Positions 52,849 to 61,076 of a DNA stretch of 64,000 bases are shown here, one piece after another. Position numbers and translations under genes: made by a program. Source of the DNA: Pseudomonadaceae bacterium (GTDB taxonomy: Bacteria > Pseudomonadota > Gammaproteobacteria > Pseudomonadales > Azotimanducaceae); the NCBI GenBank assembly GCA_024743435.1, contig JANSWO010000013.1, forward strand, positions 1 to 64,000, given 5' to 3'. Within the stretch, counting starts at the first letter, position 1. Every line of letters starts with the position of its first letter. A model generated the notes under the pieces. That model ran no database searches. It saw only the letters and a program-made list of their open reading frames with translations, and was not told the DNA's origin.

Positions 52849-53856
52849 ATGAAAGTCGATTGCGGCCTGGGTAACAAACTCACGAGCATTCCAGATGGCG
52901 TGCGCAAAGCGGAGGCGGCTGGTTACGACGGCGTTCGTACCGCCGAGATGAATCACGATCCGTTCCTGCCGCTGCTCCTGGCGGCCGAGCACAGCGAGCG
53001 AGTCGAGCTGACCACGGGCATCGCGGTCGCCTTTGCCCGGAACCCCATGATCCTCGCCAACCTCGCCCACGATTTGAATGCGTATTCGAAAGGGCGCTTC
53101 ACTCTGGGCCTGGGCAGCCAAATCAAGCCACACATCACGAAGCGCTTTTCCATGCCCTGGGGCGCACCGGCGGCGCAGATGCGCGAGTTGGTCTTGGCGA
53201 TCCGGGCGATCTGGGCGAACTGGTACGAAGGTGAGCCTTTAGAATTTGTCAGCCCGCACTATCGGCACACCCTGATGACGCCGGCATTCACGCCGGAAGA
53301 TACGGAGTACGGGCCAGCGCGAATTATCCTGGCGGCCGTTGGGCCCAAGATGACGGAGGTCGCTGGCGAGGTAGCGGATGGGGTGATCATTCATCCGTTC
53401 TCCACCGTCCCCTATATCGAATCTGTGACATTGCCTGCTATCGAGCGCGGCCTCGCGAAAGCGGGTCGCTCCCGTTCCGACTTCGAAATCACGTACTCCA
53501 ACTTCGTGGTCACAGGCCGCGATGAACAGGAGTTTGCGGCCAGCAAACTCGAGGCTCAGAACCGAATCGCTTTCTACGGCTCAACGCCAGCGTACAAAGG
53601 TGTGCTCGATGCGATTGGTGCGGGCGATCTGCAGCCGGAGCTGAATACGCTGTCGAAGCAGGGGCGTTGGGATGACATGGGCAAATTGATCGACGATGGC
53701 ATCCTCTCAGCGTTCGCCGTTGTTGGCGAGCCTGGCGATGTGGCCGGTGAGATGCTGAGCCGCTACGGCAGCTTCTGTGATCGAACCTCTGCCAGCTTCC
53801 CGGTGTCTGATTCGGATCAGAGACGGCAGATCATCGAACAATTACGGGCTGGCTAG
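52849..53856 (+). CDS. LLM-class oxidoreductase, TIGR03617-like, paralogue B
   Basis: 335 aa, same length and architecture as paralogue A, with GLGSQIKPHITKRFSMPW in place of GLGSQIRAHITKRFSMPW and AVAFARNPMILANLAHDLN. Most differences are on the surface and in the C-terminal third. The start is ATG 52849, with GGGGAGAAGAG upstream. Co-transcribed with paralogue A. Duplicates kept side by side suggest different substrates or a heteromer. Confidence 0.9.
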   Translation: MKVDCGLGNKLTSIPDGVRKAEAAGYDGVRTAEMNHDPFLPLLLAAEHSERVELTTGIAVAFARNPMILANLAHDLNAYSKGRFTLGLGSQIKPHITKRFSMPWGAPAAQMRELVLAIRAIWANWYEGEPLEFVSPHYRHTLMTPAFTPEDTEYGPARIILAAVGPKMTEVAGEVADGVIIHPFSTVPYIESVTLPAIERGLAKAGRSRSDFEITYSNFVVTGRDEQEFAASKLEAQNRIAFYGSTPAYKGVLDAIGAGDLQPELNTLSKQGRWDDMGKLIDDGILSAFAVVGEPGDVAGEMLSRYGSFCDRTSASFPVSDSDQRRQIIEQLRAG

Positions 53857-53896
53857 GCCCCTCATACCGGGTTTAACTGGGCTATTTGCACCGTCG

Positions 53897-53922
53897 CAAT
53901 AGTGCTCGATTTGTGCTATTGT
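53897..53922 (+). promoter_or_regulatory. Extended -10 promoter inside an inverted repeat, upstream of the lytic transglycosylase
   Basis: CAATAG (53897-53902) and CTATTG (53916-53921) form a 6-bp inverted repeat. The right arm carries TGCTATTGT, an extended -10 (TGnTATnnT), at 53914-53922. The -35 is weak. If this is the promoter, the message has a leader of about 160 nt that includes the structured region below, and the repeat would be an operator. Confidence 0.4.
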
Positions 53923-53958
53923 GCGGCGCACAAACACTGGAATCCATTCACACAAGCA

Positions 53959-54080
53959 ACCGGCGCGGACTCGCCGGTAGTCGCATCGGGTTTACATCCC
54001 GGTGACAGCGTTCCATAGAGAATGCGACTACGCTTTGGTTTCTGATGTGACAGGCAGCAAATAGATTGCTGTTGGGAGAA
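53959..54080 (+). ncRNA. Candidate structured leader RNA of the lytic transglycosylase
   Basis: Four perfect helices in about 115 nt: hairpin A ACCGGCG-CGGACT-CGCCGGT (53959-53978), long-range stem B GTAGTCGCAT/ATGCGACTAC (53977-53986 with 54022-54031), hairpin C CGGG-TTTACAT-CCCG (53987-54001) nested in B, and hairpin D CAGCAA-ATAGA-TTGCTG (54055-54071) just before the ribosome site GGGAGAAGG at 54074. A and B share two bases, so they stack or exchange. Arrangement suggests an aptamer-like fold plus a ribosome-access helix. It matches no riboswitch class I recognise. Confidence 0.55.
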
Positions 54081-54086
54081 GGACAC

Positions 54087-54725
54087 ATGCTGAAGCACGC
54101 CTACAAGGATATTGCCGCAGCTGTGCTAAAACGTATTCCAACCTTGTTTCTACTGCAGGGCGTCGTCTTGTTCACCGCAGCGTTGGCCGCGGTAATCGTC
54201 GACTTTGCGGGTACGTCGGTGCCGATGCGCACCATAGCATTTGCTACGCCGGCACTGGATTCGAAAGCCCCCTGGGCTTCGGAAGTGGATGGCTATGCCG
54301 ATCGCGTGGCCTCAGCCTTTGGCATCAGCGAACGCAAAGCCGATGAATTCGCCGGTTGGATCCTCGAAGCATCGACGCGTCAGGATCTTGACGCGGATGT
54401 GCTCGCGAGCCTCGTTCTGACAGAAAGCTCGTTCCGCAAGAATGTACGCAGCTCCGTAGGTGCTGTCGGTCCGGCCCAGGTCAGAGCTGAGTTCTGGTCC
54501 AGCTTCTGTGGCACAAACGAATTGCACGTAAATCCCGCTGAGAATATCTACTGCGGCGCCCAGATCCTGTCCTACTTCGCAGACCGTTGTGGCGCTATGG
54601 ATTGTGCGCTGCACGCCTACAACGTGGGCCAGTACAACCGCGATCATTATCGCGAGCTGGCCGGTGCGCGCTACGTCGCCAAGATCTCGAGGCTCACCGA
54701 ACAGCTCGGCAACACCCGGCTCTGA
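54087..54725 (+). CDS. Lytic transglycosylase (SLT-like domain)
   Basis: A 212-aa peptidoglycan lyase acting in the periplasm. One N-terminal membrane anchor or uncleaved signal (TLFLLQGVVLFTAALAAVIV) and an SLT-type goose-lysozyme domain: catalytic Glu113 in LTESSFRKNV, SVGAVGPAQVRAEFW (the GxxGLMQ counterpart), NIYCGAQILSYF and ALHAYNVGQYNR. Two Cys pairs may form disulfides. The start is ATG 54087, 6 bases after GGGAGAAGG. The leader upstream is strongly structured, so expression may be controlled post-initiation. Confidence 0.87.
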   Translation: MLKHAYKDIAAAVLKRIPTLFLLQGVVLFTAALAAVIVDFAGTSVPMRTIAFATPALDSKAPWASEVDGYADRVASAFGISERKADEFAGWILEASTRQDLDADVLASLVLTESSFRKNVRSSVGAVGPAQVRAEFWSSFCGTNELHVNPAENIYCGAQILSYFADRCGAMDCALHAYNVGQYNRDHYRELAGARYVAKISRLTEQLGNTRL

Positions 54726-54908
54726 TCGGGCAGGATTCGAGCCTCAGACTCACCGCCTTTAGCGGTGGCCCCGCCAATACCTCGCAGCCAGTCATCTCAC
54801 CCAGCCATCTCAGTCAGGTGTCCATGCGAGGCATCGTGACTGCAACACCTATCCCCAGACGGATCTAACACAGTAAGCTGCTTGTCCCGTCCTTCAGGAA
54901 GCGCGGCC

Positions 54909-55787
54909 ATGGCTGATTTTGGTGTTCTGATTTTCCCCACTGACTATTCCATCGATCCGGGCGATCTTGCGGTTGAAGTGGAAGCGCGCGGTTTTGAGAG
55001 CTTCTTTGTCACAGAGCACACGCACATCCCGGCATCTCGGGTGACACCGTGGCCAGGTGGGCGGGAGTTGCCGCGTGAGTATTGGTCTACCTACGACCCC
55101 TACATCGCGTTGGCAACAGCGGCCGCGAGAACCACGACCCTGCGCGTCGGCACCGGCATCACTCTAGTCACTGAACACAACCCGATTAGCCTGGCTAAAA
55201 CGATTGCCAGCCTCGATAAGCTATCTGGTGGTCGGGTGGTGCTTGGCATCGGTGCGGGATGGAATGTCGAAGAGATGGCAAACCACGGTGTCGATGCCAG
55301 TAAGCGCTGGCCCATCACTCGGGAGCGGGTGCTGGCCATGCGCGCCATCTGGTCAGAGTCAGAGCCGGAGTTTCATGGCGAGCATGTGAACTTCGATCCG
55401 ATCTGGTCAGAGCCAAAGCCCGCATCGCCAGGGGGGCCGCCCATACTCCTCGGCGCCTCGAGTAAGTTCTCGTTTGCCCGTGTGGCTGAGTACTGTGATG
55501 GTTGGATGCCTATATTTGCGGACCATGATCGCTCTGCTGCATCGGGCGCGCCGAACTACGCGCAAGGCATCGACACAATTAAGCAATTGTGGGCGGAGCG
55601 GGGTAGAGCCGGACAACCAGACTTCTCGATTTTTGGCTGCCCGCCAAAGCGAAACAAGCTCGAATCGTTAGTAGATATGGGCTTTAACCGGCTGATATTT
55701 GGCTTGCCCTCGGCTGACGCCGACACGGTGCTGCCGCTTCTGGACAAGTACGCCGAACTTGCCGGCTCGCTCAACCAGACGGGCTAG
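54909..55787 (+). CDS. LLM-class F420-type oxidoreductase (TIGR03619-like)
   Basis: A 292-aa luciferase-like barrel: MADFGVLIFPTDYSIDPGDL, TEHTHIPASR, RVGTGITLVTEHNPISLAKT and GGRVVLGIGAGWNVEEM match the TIGR03619 group of predicted F420-dependent enzymes. The start is ATG 54909, with AGGAAG upstream. It is on its own after the transglycosylase, with a 180-bp gap that shows nothing convincing. Confidence 0.9.
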   Translation: MADFGVLIFPTDYSIDPGDLAVEVEARGFESFFVTEHTHIPASRVTPWPGGRELPREYWSTYDPYIALATAAARTTTLRVGTGITLVTEHNPISLAKTIASLDKLSGGRVVLGIGAGWNVEEMANHGVDASKRWPITRERVLAMRAIWSESEPEFHGEHVNFDPIWSEPKPASPGGPPILLGASSKFSFARVAEYCDGWMPIFADHDRSAASGAPNYAQGIDTIKQLWAERGRAGQPDFSIFGCPPKRNKLESLVDMGFNRLIFGLPSADADTVLPLLDKYAELAGSLNQTG

Positions 55788-55951
55788 CGGAACTGTAAAT
55801 TCTGGGGCGTAGTGCAACTGCAGCATAGACAGTTGAGCGACCTTGATGCGATGGTATCTGCTCGCTCGAAGGTGCAACCGCGGTTGCCTTCGTAGCTTCC
55901 TCTGCAATTTCGCATTGTCGTTTTAATCTGTCTTCAGAGCATTGTTCAGTT

Positions 55952-56320
55952 ATGGGTATTCGGGACAAACTCTTTGGTCGAAAAAGCACGCCGCCTGCGC
56001 CACGAACTCTCGCCAGACGCGCTCGCAGCTCACTGGCAACAAGCGGCAACAACTACCATGCCGTGGTGATCGTTCCAGGCAGGCAATCCTGCGATAGCGT
56101 CCGCGAGCGAGGTGAGACGCCGTTCCTGTCCAGCGACGCACCTGTACTGCCGCTGCCTGACTGCACCAATGTCACAGCTTGCCGATGCCGCTATCGGCAT
56201 CGACCAGATCGCAGAGCGGCGGCCCGTCGTGATGTTGATCACGGCTTGCCGGAACGGTTTTACGAACCAAAGGACCGGCGAAGCGAAGGCCGCCGAGATC
56301 GGCGATCGAGTGACGCTTAG
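55952..56320 (+). CDS. Small Cys/Arg-rich protein of unknown function
   Basis: 122 aa. It opens with MGIRDKLFGRK; the middle YHAVVIVPGRQSCDSV and FLSSDAPVLPLPDC is followed by CRCRYRHRPDRR and a very basic C-terminus rich in DRR repeats. The Cys cluster (PDCTNVTACRCRYRHRPDRR, with Cys and His) could bind a metal; related short proteins in proteobacteria share the PLPxC...CxCxYxHxxDRR pattern. The basic tail may bind nucleic acid. Function unknown. The ribosome site before ATG 55952 is weak. Confidence 0.65.
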   Translation: MGIRDKLFGRKSTPPAPRTLARRARSSLATSGNNYHAVVIVPGRQSCDSVRERGETPFLSSDAPVLPLPDCTNVTACRCRYRHRPDRRAAARRDVDHGLPERFYEPKDRRSEGRRDRRSSDA

Positions 56321-56431
56321 CCGCTGGGCGTAAAACCTTTTGAAATTTTCGCCGCGCCGTCTGTGCCTGGCTGGCTCTTCAGGGCAAGCGGCGTATCATG
56401 CGCTTAAATTTCCAACCTGCAGGAAGCCCAC

Positions 56432-56995
56432 GTGGATCCCGTAACCGTTCAAATTATTGGCGGCGTCGTCATTGCTGTCGTCGCGCTGTTGATTGGCCTG
56501 ATGATCGGCCGTACTACCGGCAAGGCTCGAAAAGCCTCCGACTTGGCCGACGAGCTAGAGAAAACCAAAGAAGAATTCGACACTTACCGCGGTGAAGTCG
56601 TGCAGCAGTTTGCCGATACCGCAGGTAAGTTCCGTCGGCTGAATGAATCCTACGGCGATCTGCACAAGCAGCTTGCTACAAGCGCGGCAGTGCTCTGTGC
56701 GGATCGAGCGGATGACATTCTTTTGGCGTTACCCGATGCGTCCGGTGAAGCTGCCGCTCCAGTTGATGCCGGTGACGTCATTGAAGCGGCCGATGAACCG
56801 GTAGCCGATGCCGCTGCAGAGACCGCCGTCACGAGCCCTATTGACGAGACAATCAACGACCAGGGCTCAAGCTCCAGCGAAGCGCAGATTGTGGATGTCG
56901 AGCTCGAAGCTGATGCAAACGCCGAGCTTGCGCGAGAGATAGACGAGGCCGCGCTAGCCGAGGCAGAGTCGCTGAAGAACCGAACCGCGGGCTAA
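56432..56995 (+). CDS. ZapG/YhcB-like cell-envelope protein (DUF1043)
   Basis: 187 aa with one N-terminal membrane helix (VIAVVALLIGLMIGRTTGK) and a coiled-coil stalk (SDLADELEKTKEEFDTYRGEVVQQFADTAGKFRRLNESYGDLHKQLA), the mark of YhcB/ZapG, an inner-membrane protein involved in division and peptidoglycan synthesis. The C-terminal acidic, Ala/Glu-rich tail is longer than in E. coli (132 aa). The GTG start has CAGGAAG upstream. Gammaproteobacterial marker. Confidence 0.9.
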   Translation: MDPVTVQIIGGVVIAVVALLIGLMIGRTTGKARKASDLADELEKTKEEFDTYRGEVVQQFADTAGKFRRLNESYGDLHKQLATSAAVLCADRADDILLALPDASGEAAAPVDAGDVIEAADEPVADAAAETAVTSPIDETINDQGSSSSEAQIVDVELEADANAELAREIDEAALAEAESLKNRTAG

Positions 56996-56999
56996 CGCT

Positions 57000-59006
57000 T
57001 TACGGCGTCAGCGTAAACCCAACAATGTAATCACCAACGGAGCCGATCGGGCTGCGGCCGTCGCCGCCAGCCGCGATGACCACCATTGGCCTCTCTACAC
57101 CGTCGGCATCTTCGACGGTATAAGCCATGGGAGTTGCATTGCCTGGCAGTGGCAGCCGGTGATGCCATAGCTCCTCCCCAGTATGAACGTCGAACGCGCG
57201 AATCGCCCGCTCGGTCATGCCGCCGGAGACGAAGATCAACCCGGTTGAGGTCAGAAGCGGACCGCTCAAACCCGGCATGCCAACATCGATTCCCAAGCCG
57301 ATCACATCACGTACTGATCCGTGTGGTTGGCGCCAAAGCTGTTGCCGGGCATTGATATCTACCACCGTAAGCTCACCAGCCGGCAAGCCCGAGCACGGCG
57401 ACATGTGCCGTGCCATCAGGTAGTCCGCGCCCTCTTGCAGACCGATCTCGACGCCGCTGGGCAGATCGAAGCGCGCGCGAAAGCCGTCCCAATCGTCGAT
57501 TCTGTTATTGACCATGAACGCCTCAGCGTCTGCCCGGGCAAGCAGTTTCGTGCGAAACGCCATGTTGCTGCTGCGAACGGCGATGAGGCCTCGATCGCCA
57601 TCCACCGCAGCGCCGCCCCAGTTGGTTGTGCCCATGTTGCTGGGCAAGCCAAGCGTCCAGTCTTCCGTGATCGGCGTATAGACGGGACCGATGATGTCGT
57701 CCGCCGCACATAACCCAGCTAGTTTCAGTAGCCAGTTAGCAGGCTCATTTGCCCTGGAGAGCTGGAAGGCCTCTGGTGGGAACGGCTGCACCGGTGACAG
57801 CTCGGCAGCAAGTGGGCCGTGCACCGGAACCTGCCGATAGTCGATATCGACCAGCGGTTCGCCGGTCACTCGGTTGAGAATGAAGACAAAGCCCATCTTT
57901 GTGCTTTGGATGAGGGCTGGTACGGCTTCTCCATTAATCGTGAGTTCTACGAGCGACGGCGCTGACGGAACATCAAAGTCCCAGAAATCGTTGATAACGG
58001 TTTGGAAGTGCCACAGGTATTCACCGGTCGATGCGCGCAGGGCGACGACCGAAGATCCGTAGAAATCCAGATCGGGTTTGCCGGTGCGGAAGTAGTCAGG
58101 CCCCGGGTTGCCGGTTGGCAGGAACACCATGTCTCGCGCCTCGTCGACGGATATCGCCGCCCAGACGTTGGGGGTCGATAGGGCATAGCCTGCGCTACTC
58201 ACGGGATCGCGTTGGTAGTCGAAATCAGGTGGCGCAAAGTCGAACGCCCATTCGAGCGCGCCACTTATGGCATCGAACCCGCGTACGACGCCGCTCGGCG
58301 CGTCTGTGCGCTTGTTGTCGCCGATAGACGCGCCGACGACAACGACATTCGAAACCACTGCGGGTGGCATGGCCACCTGATACTCGCCGGGGTTGCGCAG
58401 ATCACCGACACCAGTTTGCAGATTTATCTCGCCGTTGTGGCCGAAGCTTGCGCAACGTTTGCCGGTGGTTGCATCGAGCGCAATCAACCGAGCATCGTTG
58501 GTGGCGGTGAATATCCGCGCCGGACAGTCGAGCGTCGCCGCGCCTTGCCACTGTGAAACGCCGCGGCAGTTGGTCTGGTTATCGAATTCCTGATCACCAA
58601 TCTGCGCATCGAATCGCCACAGCTCCACGCCGGTTAAGGGATCCAGTGCAATGACGTTGTTGCGCGGTGTACACAGAACCAAACGGCCGTCGGCCAGTAT
58701 CGGCGTGACCTGGAAGACATCCGACGTATCGCCTGTGCGATACGCCCAGGCTATCTCGAGGTCACCGACGTTGTCTTTGGTCAGCCGTGCAAGGTCCGCA
58801 AATTTCGCCGCGCCGTCACCTCCATAGCTTGCCCAGGCGGTGGTTGCGCGCGGTTGCCCAGGGGTTCCCGGCGCCGCGATGGCGCCATCAAAATCCGGGT
58901 CGGTTAAGTGGGTGTAGAGAAAACCGCCGGCAATCACCATTGCGAGGAGTGCGCAGCCAGCAATGATTGCGACAATCGTGCGAACTAGAAACCTTACCGC
59001 CGTCAT
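57000..59006 (-). CDS. Membrane-bound PQQ-dependent dehydrogenase
   Basis: 668 aa. An N-terminal membrane helix (IIAGCALLAMVIAGGFLY) is followed by an eight-bladed beta-propeller with W-type docking motifs (GVELWRFDAQIGD, GALEWAFDFAPP, GEYLWHFQTV, GEELWHHRLPLPG) that bind pyrroloquinoline quinone and calcium. It resembles glucose/quinate-type quinoproteins without a cytochrome c domain, feeding electrons to ubiquinone. Substrate unassigned. The start is ATG 59006, with GGAGAG upstream. PQQ biosynthesis genes are not in the window. It ends 4 bp from the convergent ZapG stop. Confidence 0.9.
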   Translation of the reverse strand: MTAVRFLVRTIVAIIAGCALLAMVIAGGFLYTHLTDPDFDGAIAAPGTPGQPRATTAWASYGGDGAAKFADLARLTKDNVGDLEIAWAYRTGDTSDVFQVTPILADGRLVLCTPRNNVIALDPLTGVELWRFDAQIGDQEFDNQTNCRGVSQWQGAATLDCPARIFTATNDARLIALDATTGKRCASFGHNGEINLQTGVGDLRNPGEYQVAMPPAVVSNVVVVGASIGDNKRTDAPSGVVRGFDAISGALEWAFDFAPPDFDYQRDPVSSAGYALSTPNVWAAISVDEARDMVFLPTGNPGPDYFRTGKPDLDFYGSSVVALRASTGEYLWHFQTVINDFWDFDVPSAPSLVELTINGEAVPALIQSTKMGFVFILNRVTGEPLVDIDYRQVPVHGPLAAELSPVQPFPPEAFQLSRANEPANWLLKLAGLCAADDIIGPVYTPITEDWTLGLPSNMGTTNWGGAAVDGDRGLIAVRSSNMAFRTKLLARADAEAFMVNNRIDDWDGFRARFDLPSGVEIGLQEGADYLMARHMSPCSGLPAGELTVVDINARQQLWRQPHGSVRDVIGLGIDVGMPGLSGPLLTSTGLIFVSGGMTERAIRAFDVHTGEELWHHRLPLPGNATPMAYTVEDADGVERPMVVIAAGGDGRSPIGSVGDYIVGFTLTP

Positions 59007-59059
59007 CGTCTCTCCTCACAGGACGCAGTACAGTGACGTGCCTGCTCCTGGCGCAGTTT

Positions 59060-59833
59060 TTAGGCTTCAGCGTCCAGCGCCTTCAGCATTCGTTTCAGGG
59101 CAAAATGGCGATAGCTCATCTCCACGAGCGGCGAAATCTCTGACTCGGTTACGCCGTCGTTGGCCCGCAGTTCGATCCAACCATTGTGACCCGTATACGC
59201 CGGCACGCTGAAACGAGGGTCGGCGGTCAGACCGATTTGATGATCCCCTCCTACCCAGAACTGTAGAGCGATCTTGCCGTTCCAGGCGTTGGCGGTGCAG
59301 AACGTCTTCTTGCCAGCCTTCCAGGCCGGGTTGCCCCACTGGCTTGTCTCACTGGTTTCCGGTAGCGCCAGACAAAGTGGCCTGACAACGTCGAGTACGG
59401 CCTTGCCCTGCTTTGTTTGCAGGGCATCGAATTCTTCCATTGGTACGGGTGCATTCGGCGGGGTAGTGGCAGTGGGCGGTAGTAGTGAGTCATCTTTGGC
59501 GGCGTGGCGCGCTGCGCTGGTGACGCGAGCGACAACGATCTCCCAATCGAGATCAACGCTCAGCTCAAGACCAAGCCAACCTTTGCTGCCGGTGTAAGCC
59601 GGCACGAAGTAGATCTCCGGGTCTGATTCCACGAAGTAGCGCTGGCTACCGTCAGGCATCGCCAGAATCAGCGCGACCCGGCCGTCGCCATGGTGGTTCA
59701 CCGAATAAGTAGCAAACTGGCGGTCGTTGATTCTAAAAACCGGGCTACCGTGGGAGTAAGACTCGGTAGCGCCAGGTAATGACAGACAGGTGTCCCGGAC
59801 AGCATCCGAGATAGTTCGTGTTGTCTTCGCCAT
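59060..59833 (-). CDS. Tandem MmcQ/YjbR-fold protein
   Basis: 257 aa containing two copies of the MmcQ/YjbR domain: about 1-115 (CLSLPGATESYSHGSPVFRI, then FVPAYTGSKGWLGLEL) and about 130-257 (CLALPETSETSQWGNPAWKAGKKTF, then RFSVPAYTGHNGWIELR). Each has the family's LPxxxExxxxG[SN]PxF start and a conserved PAYTGxxGW. Single-domain relatives are about 120 aa, so this is an internal duplication or fusion. CyaY-like fold; binding of DNA is annotated for the family but not shown here. ATG 59833 is preceded by a GTG at 59836. Confidence 0.85.
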   Translation of the reverse strand: MAKTTRTISDAVRDTCLSLPGATESYSHGSPVFRINDRQFATYSVNHHGDGRVALILAMPDGSQRYFVESDPEIYFVPAYTGSKGWLGLELSVDLDWEIVVARVTSAARHAAKDDSLLPPTATTPPNAPVPMEEFDALQTKQGKAVLDVVRPLCLALPETSETSQWGNPAWKAGKKTFCTANAWNGKIALQFWVGGDHQIGLTADPRFSVPAYTGHNGWIELRANDGVTESEISPLVEMSYRHFALKRMLKALDAEA

Positions 59834-59933
59834 CACTTAAGTCCCCTGGGTGATCCGCTGCTGCACCGGGAGCAGTCGCGTCCGGCCGATCGCTGCAGTA
59901 GAGTAACCGCATTCTTCCCAAGACAGGCAAGCC

Positions 59934-61025
59934 ATGCTTACTCGTTCATTGCAGGTGTCGGCCGACGATTTCTTCCGTGAAACCGGCTGGCAGATCAAGC
60001 CAGAGGGTGCCTGTAAAGGCCAGATGTGCGTGCCGCTCGATTCAAAGGCCGGTACCACCGTTGATCTGAGTGAATTGGCTCCGAAACTCGGTATGGCCAC
60101 CGTCGAGCATGATGGGCGCTATGCAATTGGCCCGGAAAGCCTGGGCTCGAAGGCCCTGGTGACCGCAGAAGCTGCCAATATTCGTCTGCCGGATGTCGAC
60201 GGCAAGCCATTTGAACTGTCGAGTCTGCGCGGACAGAAAATCATCGTCTATGCCTGGGCGCCTTACTGAGGCTGCTCAGGCGATCTGCCCGTGTGGCAGG
60301 CACTGCGAGACGAATTGCACCCGCAAGGGTTGGAACTGGTAACCGTTGGTCTGGATGCCCTGGGCGCGGATGGTTGTCGCGGCTTTATCGAAGCTGCCGA
60401 GCCAACGCATCCGGCGCTCATCGATCAACACCACGTGCTGGCCAACGCCTTCGGCGTTGTGAATATTCCCCAGGCGATCTGGATTGACGAGCAGGGCATG
60501 ATTGTTCGCCCGCCGGAAGCTGCGCCGGCGCCGCCGAAGGACGATCCGGGTATATCGATGGATTTACCGCCGGAGTTGCCCGAGCGTATGCAGGCCATGA
60601 TGGCTGAAGCCGTGAAGATTCCGAATAACTCCCAGGACTATCACGCAGCGCTGAGAGATTGGGTGGCAAATGGGGCTGACAGCCAGTTTGCGCTCAGTCC
60701 GGATGAGGTGGTGGAGCGGTCGCGACCGCGTGATGCGAACATCTCAAAAGGCCATGCGCATTTTGAAATGGCGACAGCGCTGGAGATGGATGGTCGGCAT
60801 GACGAGGCGATCCCCCATTTCCAGCAGGCCCACAAGCTGGTGCCGGACTCATGGACATTCAGACGTCAGGCCTGGAGCTTGGAGCCTGTTGGCGATGGCC
60901 CACTGGCGCGGTTCTGGCAGGGTCCCAATCCCGAAAATCCCGATGACTGGCCCTACGAGGGTGATTGGTTGAGCGATATTCGCGCAAGCGGCGCCGAAAA
61001 CTACAGCGAGACCATGAAACCCTAG
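59934..61025 (+). CDS. Thioredoxin/ResA-like protein with in-frame TGA (probable selenoprotein)
   Basis: One open frame of 363 codons from ATG 59934 to 61025, interrupted only by TGA 60267-60269. Residues 85-230 form a ResA/AhpC-TSA thioredoxin fold (FELSSLRGQKIIVYAWAPY, then GCSGDLPVWQ, VTVGLDALG, IPQAIWIDEQGMIV). In homologous proteins the position is a redox Cys, giving WAxx-C-G-C; here codon 112 is TGA, i.e. WAPY-Sec-Gly-Cys114. A SECIS-like hairpin starts 15 nt after it. N-terminal CKGQMC (about 30-35) and a TPR-like C-terminal helix region (PDEVVERSRP, HFEMATALEMDGRHDEAIPHFQQAHK) flank the domain. Cytosolic peroxiredoxin or disulfide reductase function is inferred. A nonsense mutation is the alternative. 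Confidence 0.85.
60284..60300 (+). promoter_or_regulatory. Candidate bacterial SECIS element (thioredoxin-like gene)
   Basis: In the mRNA, CUGCC-CGUGU-GGCAG (60285-60299) forms a 5-bp stem, extended by a U-G pair. The loop CGUGU begins 20 nt after the UGA, and G is in the second position. It meets the bacterial SECIS rules and has nearly the same loop as the element at 16927-16931 (CGUGC). Confidence 0.7.
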
Positions 61026-61076
61026 CGGCCGTTGTTCCAGCGTCTGGTTTGGCGTTGTGCTTTGTGAGGGGGAGAC

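Noticed and set aside
59934-61025. Two separate genes split at 60269
   Set aside because: The second part would begin in the middle of a thioredoxin fold with no ribosome site; reading the TGA as Sec restores one domain.
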